60,109 nt of DNA from Thermodesulfovibrionales bacterium (lineage in GTDB: Bacteria; Nitrospirota; Thermodesulfovibrionia; Thermodesulfovibrionales; Dissulfurispiraceae), in the NCBI GenBank assembly GCA_026415695.1, contig JAOAGP010000009.1:1-60109 (forward strand). Direction: 5' to 3'. Both the position numbers and the translations under genes were made by a program. Numbering within the stretch: position 1 is the stretch's first letter; the number at the start of each line of letters is the position of its first letter. Positions 8,851-17,878 of this stretch are shown here, in pieces. The notes beneath the pieces were generated by a model. That model was not told where the DNA came from and ran no database searches. It worked only from the letters and a program-made list of their open reading frames with translations.

Positions 8851-11235
8851 ATGGGGAAAGATAAAGAGATTGTTTTATGGTTTAAGGATTTAAACAAGGA
8901 CGATATACCGATGGTTGGTGGTAAATGTGCAAATCTTGGTGAGTTGTATGGTCAGATAGGTGTGCCTGTGCCTTATGGTTTTGCAGTGACTGCCTATGCA
9001 TATAGGCTTTTTCTTGAAAAGACATCTGCCGTTGATAAGATTCAGGCTATGCTTTCTGGTATTGATATTGAGGACATAAAGGCACTTCAAGAGACATCAG
9101 AGAGTATTAGAAGATTTGTTGAACAACTACCTATGCCAAACGACATTGCAAAGACAATACTTAAGGCATATGATACCCTATGCTCAAAAAACAAAAAGAA
9201 GGAGATCCCTGTTGCAGTGAGGTCATCAGCTACTGCTGAAGACCTACCGGGAGCCAGTTTTGCAGGGCAGCAGGATACCTTTTTGAATATTCGCAGGGAT
9301 ATGCTGCTTAAAAAGGTTCAAGAGTGTTGGAGTTCACTCTTTACACCAAGGGCAATTGCATATAGAAAGGAAAAAGGGTTTGCACACGATGAGGTTCTAA
9401 TAAGCGTGGCAGTGCAAGAACTGATTGACTCCTATGTGTCAGGGGTGATGTTTACAATGGATCCGGTTGGTGGAGACAAAAACAAGATCGTAATCAATGC
9501 ATCGTGGGGATTAGGTGAGGCTATTGTAAGCGGAAGTGTAACACCCGATGAGTTTGTGGTTGACAAAAAAAGCAATAAGATTGTTGCAAAGGATGTTTTT
9601 AAAAAGGAAAAGCAGATTATATCAGACAAAAAAGGAAGCACAAAATGGGCAGATGTGCCGAAAAACCTACAGGAAAAACCTGCATTAACCGATAGTCAAA
9701 TACTACAACTTGTTGGTTATGGTTTAAAGATTGAGAGACACTACAATTTCCCACAGGATATTGAATGGGCTATGGATAATAAGGGTAATTTTTACATCCT
9801 CCAAGCAAGACCTGTAACAGTGGGGGTGACAGAAACAGAGGTAAAGGACAAACCAAAGGGTGAATTTATGGAAAAGGATGTCATAGTGCGTGGTCTTGGT
9901 GTAAGTCCCGGTATTGGTTCAGGCAAGGCAAAGATAATACTCAATGTAAAAGACATATCCCGTCTTGAAAAAGGTGAGGTGCTTGTAACGGAGATGACCA
10001 CACCTGATTGGGTGCCTGCTATGAAAAAGGCATCTGCAATCGTAACAAATTTAGGGGGGAAGACCTGTCATGCAGCCATAGTAAGTAGAGAATTGGGTGT
10101 GCCATGTATTGTTGGTTCAAAAAACGCCACAGAGGTCATCCCTGATGGTCAGATAGTAACAGTTGATGGTAAAAAAGGTATTGTGTTTAAGGGAGAGACT
10201 AAAGATGAAAGACCTGAAAAAACTGTAACCTCTACTGCCGATATCTCATCACAAATAGTAACAGCAACCAAGGTCTTTGTAAATCTGTCTATACCAGAGA
10301 TTGCAAAGAAGGTTGCAGAGGAGACCAATGCCGATGGTGTAGGACTTTTAAGGGCAGAACATCTTATGCTTTCTATTGGTAAACACCCAAGATTACTATT
10401 AGAAGAAGGTGGCGCCCAGAAGATGATTGATAATTTCTCAAATGGTATAGGTCAGGTTGCTGAGGCATTTTTCCCACGCCCTGTCGTTTACAGGTTTCTT
10501 GATTTTAAGCCCGATGAGTTTCTTGAGCTTGAAGGTGGTGAAAAATATGAAAGACCTCATGTTGGACCAAACCCCATGATTGGTTACAGAGGCGAGTTTA
10601 GATATATGAAAGAGGACGATATATTCAGACTTGAATTAAGGGCAATCAGACAGGTAAGGGAAAAGATGGGATTGACCAATACTTGGGTGATGATACCGTT
10701 TGTTAGGACATTAAATGTCTTTCGTAAGACTGTTCAAATAATGAGGGAAGAGGGACTTGACAATAGGATTGATAAGGACTTCAAACTCTGGATAATGGTT
10801 GAGGTGCCCAGTGCTTGTTTCATGATTGAGGAGTTTTGCATGGAAGGGATTGATGGAGTAAGTTTTGGCACAAATGATTTAACCATGCTCGTTTTAGGTG
10901 TAGATAGAAATGATGTTTCTGTGCAGGAACTCTACGATGAACGAAATTTAGGTGTTTTAAGGGCTATCGCATACACAATGGCGGTTTGTCGTAAACATGG
11001 CGTTACCACTTCAATATGTGGTCAGGCACCGAGTGTGTATCCCGACTATCTTGAATTTATGATAAGGAATGGTTGCACCTCCATATCTGTAAATCCTGAC
11101 ACGGTGGTCTTTTCAAGGAAGATGGTTGCAATGGTTGAAAGAAAGATACAGTTAGAGAATGCCTTGGGTATTGTCACAAAACCAAAGATTGCTGGTATCC
11201 CAATGGAGGAGATGTTTTTCTGGAAAAAGGTCTGA
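8851..11235 (+). CDS. ppsA: Phosphoenolpyruvate synthase
   Basis: A 794-residue protein that converts pyruvate and ATP to PEP, AMP and Pi. The N-terminal ATP-grasp part has the VRSSATAEDLPGASFAGQQ region, the phosphohistidine is H407 in GGKTCHAAIVSRELG, and the C-terminal PEP-binding barrel has SFGTNDLTML and CGQAPS. The start at ATG 8851 follows AAAGGAGG; an upstream TTG is unlikely. Flanked by two DUF299 regulators, it probably drives gluconeogenesis from acetyl-CoA-derived pyruvate, fitting the korAB genes at 38-41 kb. Confidence 0.95.
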   Translation: MGKDKEIVLWFKDLNKDDIPMVGGKCANLGELYGQIGVPVPYGFAVTAYAYRLFLEKTSAVDKIQAMLSGIDIEDIKALQETSESIRRFVEQLPMPNDIAKTILKAYDTLCSKNKKKEIPVAVRSSATAEDLPGASFAGQQDTFLNIRRDMLLKKVQECWSSLFTPRAIAYRKEKGFAHDEVLISVAVQELIDSYVSGVMFTMDPVGGDKNKIVINASWGLGEAIVSGSVTPDEFVVDKKSNKIVAKDVFKKEKQIISDKKGSTKWADVPKNLQEKPALTDSQILQLVGYGLKIERHYNFPQDIEWAMDNKGNFYILQARPVTVGVTETEVKDKPKGEFMEKDVIVRGLGVSPGIGSGKAKIILNVKDISRLEKGEVLVTEMTTPDWVPAMKKASAIVTNLGGKTCHAAIVSRELGVPCIVGSKNATEVIPDGQIVTVDGKKGIVFKGETKDERPEKTVTSTADISSQIVTATKVFVNLSIPEIAKKVAEETNADGVGLLRAEHLMLSIGKHPRLLLEEGGAQKMIDNFSNGIGQVAEAFFPRPVVYRFLDFKPDEFLELEGGEKYERPHVGPNPMIGYRGEFRYMKEDDIFRLELRAIRQVREKMGLTNTWVMIPFVRTLNVFRKTVQIMREEGLDNRIDKDFKLWIMVEVPSACFMIEEFCMEGIDGVSFGTNDLTMLVLGVDRNDVSVQELYDERNLGVLRAIAYTMAVCRKHGVTTSICGQAPSVYPDYLEFMIRNGCTSISVNPDTVVFSRKMVAMVERKIQLENALGIVTKPKIAGIPMEEMFFWKKV

Positions 11236-11237
11236 TA

Positions 11238-11627
11238 ATGGATTTAGCCCTAAAATATTGCGGATTGGTTGATTTTATCACAAGCAGATACAAAACTGTT
11301 GTAGAGATTGGTATTGGCAGATTCCCTCATATCTCATATCTGCTGATAAATAGAGGGGTTTCTCTGTTTGCAACAGACATTTATCCTATTAAGCACAAGG
11401 GGATTAGGGTAATAAGGGATGACATCATCAAACCAGATGTATCAGTTTATAAAGGGGTTCAGATGTTGTTTTCCTTTAGACCTCCCCCTGAATTAGTGCC
11501 GTATATGGTAAACCTTGCACAAAGGATTTCAGCCGATCTTATTGTAAAGCCCCTATCTACAGATCATTTAGATGGCAGGCTAACTTGTCACAAAAAAACG
11601 ACCTTCTTTTTATGGGAGCATGTATGA
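11238..11627 (+). CDS. UPF0146 family protein
   Basis: A 129-residue protein with VVEIGIGRFPHISYLL, a Rossmann-like glycine loop resembling SAM-dependent methyltransferases, then LFATDIYP and LFSFRPPPELVPYM, which mark UPF0146. Most members I know of are archaeal. Function is unknown; it may bind a nucleotide rather than methylate anything. It starts two bases after ppsA and its stop overlaps the next start (ATGA), so it belongs to the ppsA regulator operon. Confidence 0.75.
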   Translation: MDLALKYCGLVDFITSRYKTVVEIGIGRFPHISYLLINRGVSLFATDIYPIKHKGIRVIRDDIIKPDVSVYKGVQMLFSFRPPPELVPYMVNLAQRISADLIVKPLSTDHLDGRLTCHKKTTFFLWEHV

Positions 11628-12457
11628 AAAAGTCAAAAGGTAAAAAAAAGATTATATATCTCGTTGCTGAAAGCACAGGAGAGACTATTAACAGGATAGC
11701 AAGGGCATCTCTTGTGCAGTTTAATCCAGACAGTTTTGAGGTAAAGAAGTTTTTTATGGTTCAAGACAAAAAATTAATAAAGGACATAATGCACCGTGCT
11801 GCAGAAGAGGGTGCACTTGTAGCGTTTAGCATAGTAGAGCATGATTTAAGGGATGTTCTCATTCATGAAGCTGAACATAGTGGTATCAAGGCAATTGATG
11901 TTATAGGTGATTTCATCGTGCAACTCTCTATTTTTTTGAACCAGAAACCTGCATCTATCCCCGGTCGTCAGTATGTGCTTGATGAGGATTATTTTAAGAG
12001 GATTGAGGCCATAAACTTTGCAGTAAAACACGATGATGGAAAGATGCCACACGGACTCAAATTGGCCGATATTGTGCTTGTTGGGTTGTCAAGAACAGGC
12101 AAGACACCATTGTCAACATACCTTGCCCATCAAGGTTGGAAGGTGGCTAATGTTCCGGTGCATCCCGATATGGATCCCCCAAAAGAACTCTTTGAGATTG
12201 ACCCTAAAAAGGTATTTGGATTGGTTGTAAGTGTCGAAAGCCTCGTGAGATTGAGGGAAGGCAGGCTCAAACAATTAGGGCTTGCACCACGGGCTAAATA
12301 CGCAGACCCTGTTGAGATATCCCAAGAGATTGACTGGTGCAACGAGTTTTTCAGACAAAATCCAAAGTGGAGAATAGTGGATGTATCAAATAGGGCAATT
12401 GAGGAGGCGGCTGCAAGTATTGTAAGGGCATATCAAACAGGCAAGAAACCAGTTTAG
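11624..12457 (+). CDS. PEP synthase/PPDK regulatory protein (DUF299), copy 2
   Basis: A 277-residue DUF299 protein. It begins like the family (YLVAESTGETINRIARASL), keeps the KHDDG box and has P-loop GLSRTGKT at 154-161 in place of the GVSRTSKT of copy 1. The start overlaps the UPF0146 stop as ATGA. Because copy 1 lies directly before ppsA, copy 2 could be a second regulator of the same enzyme, a split of kinase and phosphorylase roles, or act on another phosphotransferase elsewhere. The two copies are clearly divergent, not a recent duplication. Confidence 0.85.
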   Translation: MKKSKGKKKIIYLVAESTGETINRIARASLVQFNPDSFEVKKFFMVQDKKLIKDIMHRAAEEGALVAFSIVEHDLRDVLIHEAEHSGIKAIDVIGDFIVQLSIFLNQKPASIPGRQYVLDEDYFKRIEAINFAVKHDDGKMPHGLKLADIVLVGLSRTGKTPLSTYLAHQGWKVANVPVHPDMDPPKELFEIDPKKVFGLVVSVESLVRLREGRLKQLGLAPRAKYADPVEISQEIDWCNEFFRQNPKWRIVDVSNRAIEEAAASIVRAYQTGKKPV

Positions 12458-12523
12458 GTGAAAGGTTATTTAAGTGATTTTATTGTAGGTATTGAGAAAT
12501 CATTTGATTAGTTTTTTGCAGTT

Positions 12524-12958
12524 TTAGATATTTGATTTTTCAGATATAATTGCCACGATATTTCGTAAGGAGTCTCTAATCTCTGCGTCTTTCAATCCCT
12601 CGAGCATTGGCTGTGCCCAAGAGGGCGTATTTTCGGGTGGATTATAGTGTTGAGTTTGTGATTTGGTGCTATCTGTCTGATGCTTTATGATCCCCATTTT
12701 AACCTTTATGTCCTTGATATAAAAACAGTTTAACTTTGTAAGTATCTCATTTTTATTAAGTCTAATCTCTTGAAGCCAAATAGGTGAGTCTACAGTAATG
12801 GTAAGCACTCCATTATTGAGAGATGATGGGTATGTGTGAAGATGAGTGTTTGAGTCAAAAAGATTATGCCACTTTTTTTGTAATTCATAAAGTAAAATCC
12901 CTGACTCAATACCCATCTCCTTTGCAATGCCTGTTATTATGGTCTTTACCTTGACCAA
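12524..12958 (-). CDS. DciA-like (DUF721) protein
   Basis: A 144-residue protein with the DUF721 core: an N-terminal helix, WHNLFDSNTHLHTYPSSLNNGVLTITVDSPIWLQEIRL, then LNKNEILTKLN. DciA-type members help load the replicative helicase. The C-terminal extension after residue 85 is polar and poorly structured. It starts two bases after the rpmB stop on the same strand, so the two are probably co-transcribed. Confidence 0.7.
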   Translation of the reverse strand: MVKVKTIITGIAKEMGIESGILLYELQKKWHNLFDSNTHLHTYPSSLNNGVLTITVDSPIWLQEIRLNKNEILTKLNCFYIKDIKVKMGIIKHQTDSTKSQTQHYNPPENTPSWAQPMLEGLKDAEIRDSLRNIVAIISEKSNI

Positions 12959-12959
12959 A

Positions 12960-13148
12960 TTAGACTGCCTTTTTTACTAATCCTGACCTTATGCATCTTG
13001 TGCAGACATTCATCCTCTTGTTGCCCTTGTCAGTGGCTACCCTAATGCTTTGAACATTAGGTTCAATAATCCTCTTTGTCTTGTTGTTTGCATGACTGAC
13101 ATTGTTACCTATTGTCTTCTTTTTCCCACAGATATCACAACTTGCCAT
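12960..13148 (-). CDS. rpmB: 50S ribosomal protein L28
   Basis: A 62-residue L28 with the family opening [20 protein letters not shown] and closing [11 protein letters not shown]. It keeps two Cys pairs (CDIC near the N-terminus and CTRC near residue 50), so it is the zinc-binding C+ form. It diverges from infB with about 130 bases between them and leads into the dciA-like gene. Confidence 0.95.
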   Translation of the reverse strand: MASCDICGKKKTIGNNVSHANNKTKRIIEPNVQSIRVATDKGNKRMNVCTRCIRSGLVKKAV

Positions 13149-13280
13149 TTAAAAAGTCCCTCCTGTATTTTTAAAAGGTGTTTGCATTAAAAAGGTTTTG
13201 TATGATAACATTTTACGGATTTGTATCGCAAGATTAATGGTTTATTTAATGCTTTATATTAACAAAGGGGTTGAAATTAT

Positions 13281-15635
13281 ATGTCTGCCAGTGAATTAAA
13301 CAGTCTCAAATTAGCCAAAGAGTTAGGGGTAAAGTCTTCCGTTATTGTCAAAGAAGTAGAGAGGTTAAGAGGGTGCGAATTTAAGAAAAATACGACCAAC
13401 ATAAAACTAACAATAGACGAGGCAAATACAATCAGGGCATTGTTAGTTTCAAAGGAACAACCAACAAAGGACAAAGAGACTGTTGATAAAGAGGCAATTT
13501 CAGAACAAAAGGTAATTATTGAAACAAAACCAAAAGAAGAACCCCCACCTTCCTATCCAGTAGAGCCAACCAAAGCAGAGCCGGTGATTTCAACAGAGGA
13601 TAAAGTGGAAACAACAACAAAAGAACTTGTCCAAGAGCAAATTCCCACTGAAACAACGCCAGTAATTGAGGACATAGAGGATATTCTCATACCAGATAGG
13701 TTTAAAAAGGACATAGACATACAGAAGGTAGAGAAGATAAAGCCGAGCATGCAAAAGGCTTTTCATACTATCAAGAAGATAGAACCTAAAAAATGGTTTG
13801 ACAACAAGGGATTCAAAAAGGCAAAAGATAAGTTTCATAAAAAACCTGATGTTCAAGTTCAGACACAGGTAACAGCACCAAGGAGGAAATCTATAAAATT
13901 AGCAGAGGGAACAACAGTTAAGGATTTTGCAGAATTGATTGGCGTAAAGATTAGTGAGGTAATCAAGAAGTTTATGGAATTAGGCTACATGGCTACAATC
14001 AATCAACCGATAGATTTGGATGCTGCAATACTTGTTGCAGACAGTTTTGGTATAAAGATTGAGACGGTTGCCGCTGAGAGTATAGATGTGATTGATGAGC
14101 AAGAGGACGATCCAGCATCACTTGTGCCAAGGCCTCCAGTAGTTACAATTATGGGACATGTAGATCATGGAAAGACCTCTTTGCTTGATGCAATAAGACA
14201 GACCAAGGTAACAGAGACCGAGGCTGGTGGTATTACCCAGCACATCGGTGCGTATAAGGTCTCGCTACAGGGCAAAGAGATAACATTTCTTGATACACCT
14301 GGCCATGAGGCATTTACTGCCTTAAGGGCAAGGGGTGCAAAGGTAACAGACATCGTCGTCCTTGTAGTAGCAGCAGATGATGGGGTTATGCCACAGACGA
14401 TTGAGGCTATAAACCATGCAAAGGCTGCAAATGTGCCGATAGTAGTTGCAATAAACAAGATAGACAAACCAGAGGCAAACCCTACAAAGGTAAAAAATGA
14501 GCTTGCAGAACATGGAGTAGTTTCTGAAGAATGGGGTGGGCAAACGATTTTTGTAGAGGTATCTGCAAAGAAGCGCATAGGAATAGAAAACCTCCTTGAG
14601 ATGATATTACTACAGGCAGAGATGATGGAACTCAAGGCAAATCCCAATTGTCTTGCTAAGGGCACCATAATTGAGGCAAGACTTGATAAGGGTAGAGGAC
14701 CTGTAGCCACAGTATTGATTGAAAAGGGGACGCTAAAGGTGGGGGATCCATTTGTGGCAGGTGTCTCATCTGGGAAGGTAAGATTCCTGATTGATGACAC
14801 TGGTAAGAGGATTTTAGAAGCCGGTCCATCAACACCAGTCGAGGTTATAGGATTTTCTGAGGTGCCTCACGCAGGGGATTCTTTTACATGCGTGGACGAT
14901 GAGAAGAAGGCAAGACAGATTGCCATAGCAAGATTACACAAACAAAGATTGGCTGAGATGGTCAAACACAAAAAACTTACATTAGATGAGTTATTTGCAA
15001 AGATAAAGGATGGTCAGATAAAGGATCTAAACATCATCATCAAAGGTGATGTGCAAGGGTCAGTTGAGGCAATGAAAGAGGCTCTTGAAAGGATTACTCA
15101 CGAGCAGGTAAAGGTAAAGGTTATCCATGCCTCTGTAGGTGGTATTAATGAAACAGATGTAAATTTAGCCTCTGCATCAAATGCGATACTTATAGGATTT
15201 AATGTGCGTCCAGAAACTAAAGCCTCACAGTTAGCTGAAAAAGAGGGTGTTGATATCAGATTGTATAATGTCATATACGATGCAGTGGAGGATGTCAAGA
15301 AGGCACTCGCTGGCATGCTTGAACCCACCTTCAAAGAAAAGATATTGGGTAAGGCAGAGGTCAGAAGGACATTCCACATATCAAGGATTGGAACCATTGC
15401 TGGTTGCTATGTGCTTGAGGGAAGCATCTTGAGGTCAAGCGAAGGCATTAGGGTTATAAGGGATAATATCGTTGTGTATCAAGGAAAGATTGCATCTCTT
15501 AAGGTTGTAAAAGAAGATGTCAGAGAGGTTGCCAAAGGACATGAATGCGGTATCCTCATAGAGAATTTCAACGATATAAAAGTAGGCGATATCTTAGAAA
15601 ACTTTAACATAGAAAAGATATCTGCAACATTATAA
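13281..15635 (+). CDS. infB: Translation initiation factor IF-2
   Basis: A 784-residue GTPase that brings initiator tRNA to the ribosome. A short N-terminal IF2_N motif (about 1-50) is followed by a long charged, low-complexity linker rich in Glu, Lys and Pro (about 50-200), a second IF2_N segment, then the G domain with GHVDHGKT at 292-299, DTPGHE and NKID, and the C-terminal domains. It leads infB-rbfA-nrnA, a common order. nusA is absent from the expected upstream position; the upstream genes run the other way. Confidence 0.97.
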   Translation: MSASELNSLKLAKELGVKSSVIVKEVERLRGCEFKKNTTNIKLTIDEANTIRALLVSKEQPTKDKETVDKEAISEQKVIIETKPKEEPPPSYPVEPTKAEPVISTEDKVETTTKELVQEQIPTETTPVIEDIEDILIPDRFKKDIDIQKVEKIKPSMQKAFHTIKKIEPKKWFDNKGFKKAKDKFHKKPDVQVQTQVTAPRRKSIKLAEGTTVKDFAELIGVKISEVIKKFMELGYMATINQPIDLDAAILVADSFGIKIETVAAESIDVIDEQEDDPASLVPRPPVVTIMGHVDHGKTSLLDAIRQTKVTETEAGGITQHIGAYKVSLQGKEITFLDTPGHEAFTALRARGAKVTDIVVLVVAADDGVMPQTIEAINHAKAANVPIVVAINKIDKPEANPTKVKNELAEHGVVSEEWGGQTIFVEVSAKKRIGIENLLEMILLQAEMMELKANPNCLAKGTIIEARLDKGRGPVATVLIEKGTLKVGDPFVAGVSSGKVRFLIDDTGKRILEAGPSTPVEVIGFSEVPHAGDSFTCVDDEKKARQIAIARLHKQRLAEMVKHKKLTLDELFAKIKDGQIKDLNIIIKGDVQGSVEAMKEALERITHEQVKVKVIHASVGGINETDVNLASASNAILIGFNVRPETKASQLAEKEGVDIRLYNVIYDAVEDVKKALAGMLEPTFKEKILGKAEVRRTFHISRIGTIAGCYVLEGSILRSSEGIRVIRDNIVVYQGKIASLKVVKEDVREVAKGHECGILIENFNDIKVGDILENFNIEKISATL

Positions 15636-15659
15636 AAACAGCAACACTTTAATCAGACC

Positions 15660-16004
15660 ATGCATCCATATAAGCGTTCAAGCCGTTTAGGTATTTTGAT
15701 AAAAGAGGAAGTCGCAGACATTATTATGAGAAAAGTCAAGGATCCTCGTTTAGGTTTTGTTACCGTTACAGATGTGGAGATGACACAAGATCTAAAGATG
15801 GCAAGGGTTTTTATCAGTGTAATGCAAGAAGAAACCACCGGTTTATCCCTTGAGATACTCAACTCTGCAAGAGGGATGATAAGGGCGGAGCTGAATAAAA
15901 GAATAAGGGTAAAATTCATACCCTCATTAGAATTTAGAATAGATGAAGCGATTGACAGAGGAAGCAGGATTGATCAACTTTTAAGAGAGATAAAAGAGGA
16001 TTGA
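15660..16004 (+). CDS. rbfA: Ribosome-binding factor A
   Basis: A 114-residue KH-fold 30S maturation factor. Seen: an N-terminal R-x-x-R-L-G-x-x-I-K-E segment, VKDPRLGFVTVTDVEMTQDL, ARVFISVM, and LNKRIRVKFIPSLEFRIDEAI, all standard for RbfA. It sits between infB and nrnA, as in many bacteria, and its stop overlaps the next start. Confidence 0.95.
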   Translation: MHPYKRSSRLGILIKEEVADIIMRKVKDPRLGFVTVTDVEMTQDLKMARVFISVMQEETTGLSLEILNSARGMIRAELNKRIRVKFIPSLEFRIDEAIDRGSRIDQLLREIKED

Positions 16005-16969
16005 TGTCTCTTCAAGCAATATCAGATTTCATTTACCACCAAAATAATTTTCTAATAGCCACACATTATAATCCAGACGCCGATACTATCGGCTCTGCAT
16101 TAGCCCTTTACCATGCCTTAAAATTGCTTGGTAAAAATCCTGTTGTGCTATGTAAAGACAAGACACCGAAGGATTGTCAATTCCTGCCTTCAATAGGGGA
16201 TTTCATAAATCTTGATACATTAAAAAGTCTTAATATATCTGACCATGTTCTCATAATCGTTGACTGTAATCATATTAATCGTGTGACTCGTGATGAAAAT
16301 GAGCAGTTTCTTTTTAATAACATGAAAAAGATCGTAATAGACCATCATGAGATTGTCAATCCTTATGGCGATATTGCGTGGATAGACCCCAGTGTCCCTT
16401 CTACGAGTATGATGATTTATGAACTAATAAAGACACTAAATGTTGAGGTAAATAAGGACATTGCAGTCTGCCTATATGCAGGTTTGTGTATTGATACTGG
16501 TAACTTCAGACATGACAATACCAATGCCCAATCATTAATAGTTGCATCTGAACTCATTAGCAAAGGTGTTAACCCCTCAAAGGTGTATAGATATCTTTTT
16601 GAGTCATGGTCAATACAAAAGTTTAGGCTATTCAAAGAGACAATCCAGACCCTTGAGGAAGAAAGTGGAATCGCCATTTTAACGGTTACAAAACAGATGT
16701 TAGAACGCAATGGATGTGATGATGAGGATTCTGGAAACTTCGTTGATTTCCCCAAAAAAAGTGTGTCTATCAAGGTCTCTGTGTTGTTAAAAGAGATTGA
16801 CAAAGACAAATATAGAGTTAGTATTAGGTCAAAAGAAGACATCAATGTTGCACAAATAGCCATGTCTTATGGGGGTGGTGGGCATAAAAATGCTGCAGGA
16901 TGCACTATTGAAGGCAAGATTGATTACATAAAAAAAGACCTCTTTAGAAAGATAAAAAACATTCTTTAA
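16004..16969 (+). CDS. nrnA: DHH-family oligoribonuclease/pAp phosphatase
   Basis: A DHH/DHHA1 phosphoesterase of about 321 residues that degrades nanoRNAs and can dephosphorylate pAp. Motif I is NPDADTIGSALAL, motif II includes IVDCNH, motif III is VIDHHEI, and the DHHA1 glycine motif is GGGGHKNAAG. The ATG at 16004 overlaps the rbfA stop; the TTG three bases earlier is less likely. It completes the infB operon. Confidence 0.92.
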   Translation: MSLQAISDFIYHQNNFLIATHYNPDADTIGSALALYHALKLLGKNPVVLCKDKTPKDCQFLPSIGDFINLDTLKSLNISDHVLIIVDCNHINRVTRDENEQFLFNNMKKIVIDHHEIVNPYGDIAWIDPSVPSTSMMIYELIKTLNVEVNKDIAVCLYAGLCIDTGNFRHDNTNAQSLIVASELISKGVNPSKVYRYLFESWSIQKFRLFKETIQTLEEESGIAILTVTKQMLERNGCDDEDSGNFVDFPKKSVSIKVSVLLKEIDKDKYRVSIRSKEDINVAQIAMSYGGGGHKNAAGCTIEGKIDYIKKDLFRKIKNIL

Positions 16970-16983
16970 ATCAGCCATTAAAC

Positions 16984-17799
16984 ATGTCAGGTATAAAGGT
17001 ATCTGTAGCCCAGTTTGATACAAAATTCGGAGATATTCAAACAAACCTTCAAAAGACAGAGTTATTCATTAAAGAAGCCTCTAAAGAATCTGTAAGTCTG
17101 ATTTGTTTTCCTGAGATGTGGTTATCAGGATTTGACTGGCAATTTATCACCGCAAACAAACATCACCACAACGAAGTTATAGACTTACTAATTGATTTAG
17201 CCCATCGTTACGGGATTTGGCTAAATGGCTCAATTCCTTATGTAGATAAAAACGGCAATGTATTTAATTCCTCTATCCTCATTAGTCCTGAAAAAAAGAT
17301 TGAAGGCATTTACAGTAAGATGCATCTATTTAAACTAATAGGTGAAGACAAACACCTATCTGCTGGAAACAGCATTGAGATAGTTGAAACACCTTGGGGA
17401 AGGACTGGTCTTGCTGTGTGTTATGACATAAGATTTCCTGAATTATTCAGATTGTATGCACTAAAAGGGGTAGAGACCATGATTATCTGCGCTGCATTTC
17501 CTGATACCAGAATAAACCACTGGAGAACGCTTGTATGTGCAAGGGCAATAGAAAACCAGATGTATGTGATTGCCGTTAACAGAGCAGGACAAGAGATTAA
17601 CAGTGATGGAGTATTGACCAAATTTGGTGGTCATTCTTTGATAGTTGACCCGTGGGGAGAGATAATAGCCCATGATGATTCACATCATGAATCAATCTTA
17701 TATGCAAAACTTGATACAAAAAAAATAAAGGAGATACGAAAAAGATTGCCCGTATTTTCAGATAGAAAACCTGATGTATATAAGGCATTAGATTTTTGA
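16984..17799 (+). CDS. Carbon-nitrogen hydrolase (nitrilase superfamily, omega-amidase-like)
   Basis: A 271-residue cytoplasmic amidase. The Glu-Lys-Cys triad is E44 (CFPEMWLSGF), K112 (YSKMHLF) and C146 (AVCYDIRFPELFR). The DIRFPELFR context resembles Nit2/omega-amidase and 2-oxoglutaramate amidases, so it may repair keto-acid amides, but the substrate is not fixed by sequence. It follows nrnA by 14 bases with no Shine-Dalgarno. Confidence 0.85.
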   Translation: MSGIKVSVAQFDTKFGDIQTNLQKTELFIKEASKESVSLICFPEMWLSGFDWQFITANKHHHNEVIDLLIDLAHRYGIWLNGSIPYVDKNGNVFNSSILISPEKKIEGIYSKMHLFKLIGEDKHLSAGNSIEIVETPWGRTGLAVCYDIRFPELFRLYALKGVETMIICAAFPDTRINHWRTLVCARAIENQMYVIAVNRAGQEINSDGVLTKFGGHSLIVDPWGEIIAHDDSHHESILYAKLDTKKIKEIRKRLPVFSDRKPDVYKALDF

Positions 17800-17820
17800 A
17801 TTGAACAGGTAATTAATTAC

Positions 17821-17849
17821 TTGACATTTATACTCTGTGGTGGTATATT
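17821..17849 (+). promoter_or_regulatory. Near-consensus sigma-70 promoter
   Basis: TTGACA at 17821-17826, a 17-base spacer, then TATATT at 17844-17849. This is the cleanest promoter in the window and serves the porin-like gene whose ATG lies 30 bases further on behind an AGGAGG site. It predicts strong housekeeping expression. Confidence 0.8.
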
Positions 17850-17878
17850 TTTACAACTAAAAAAATGAGGAGGTGGAT

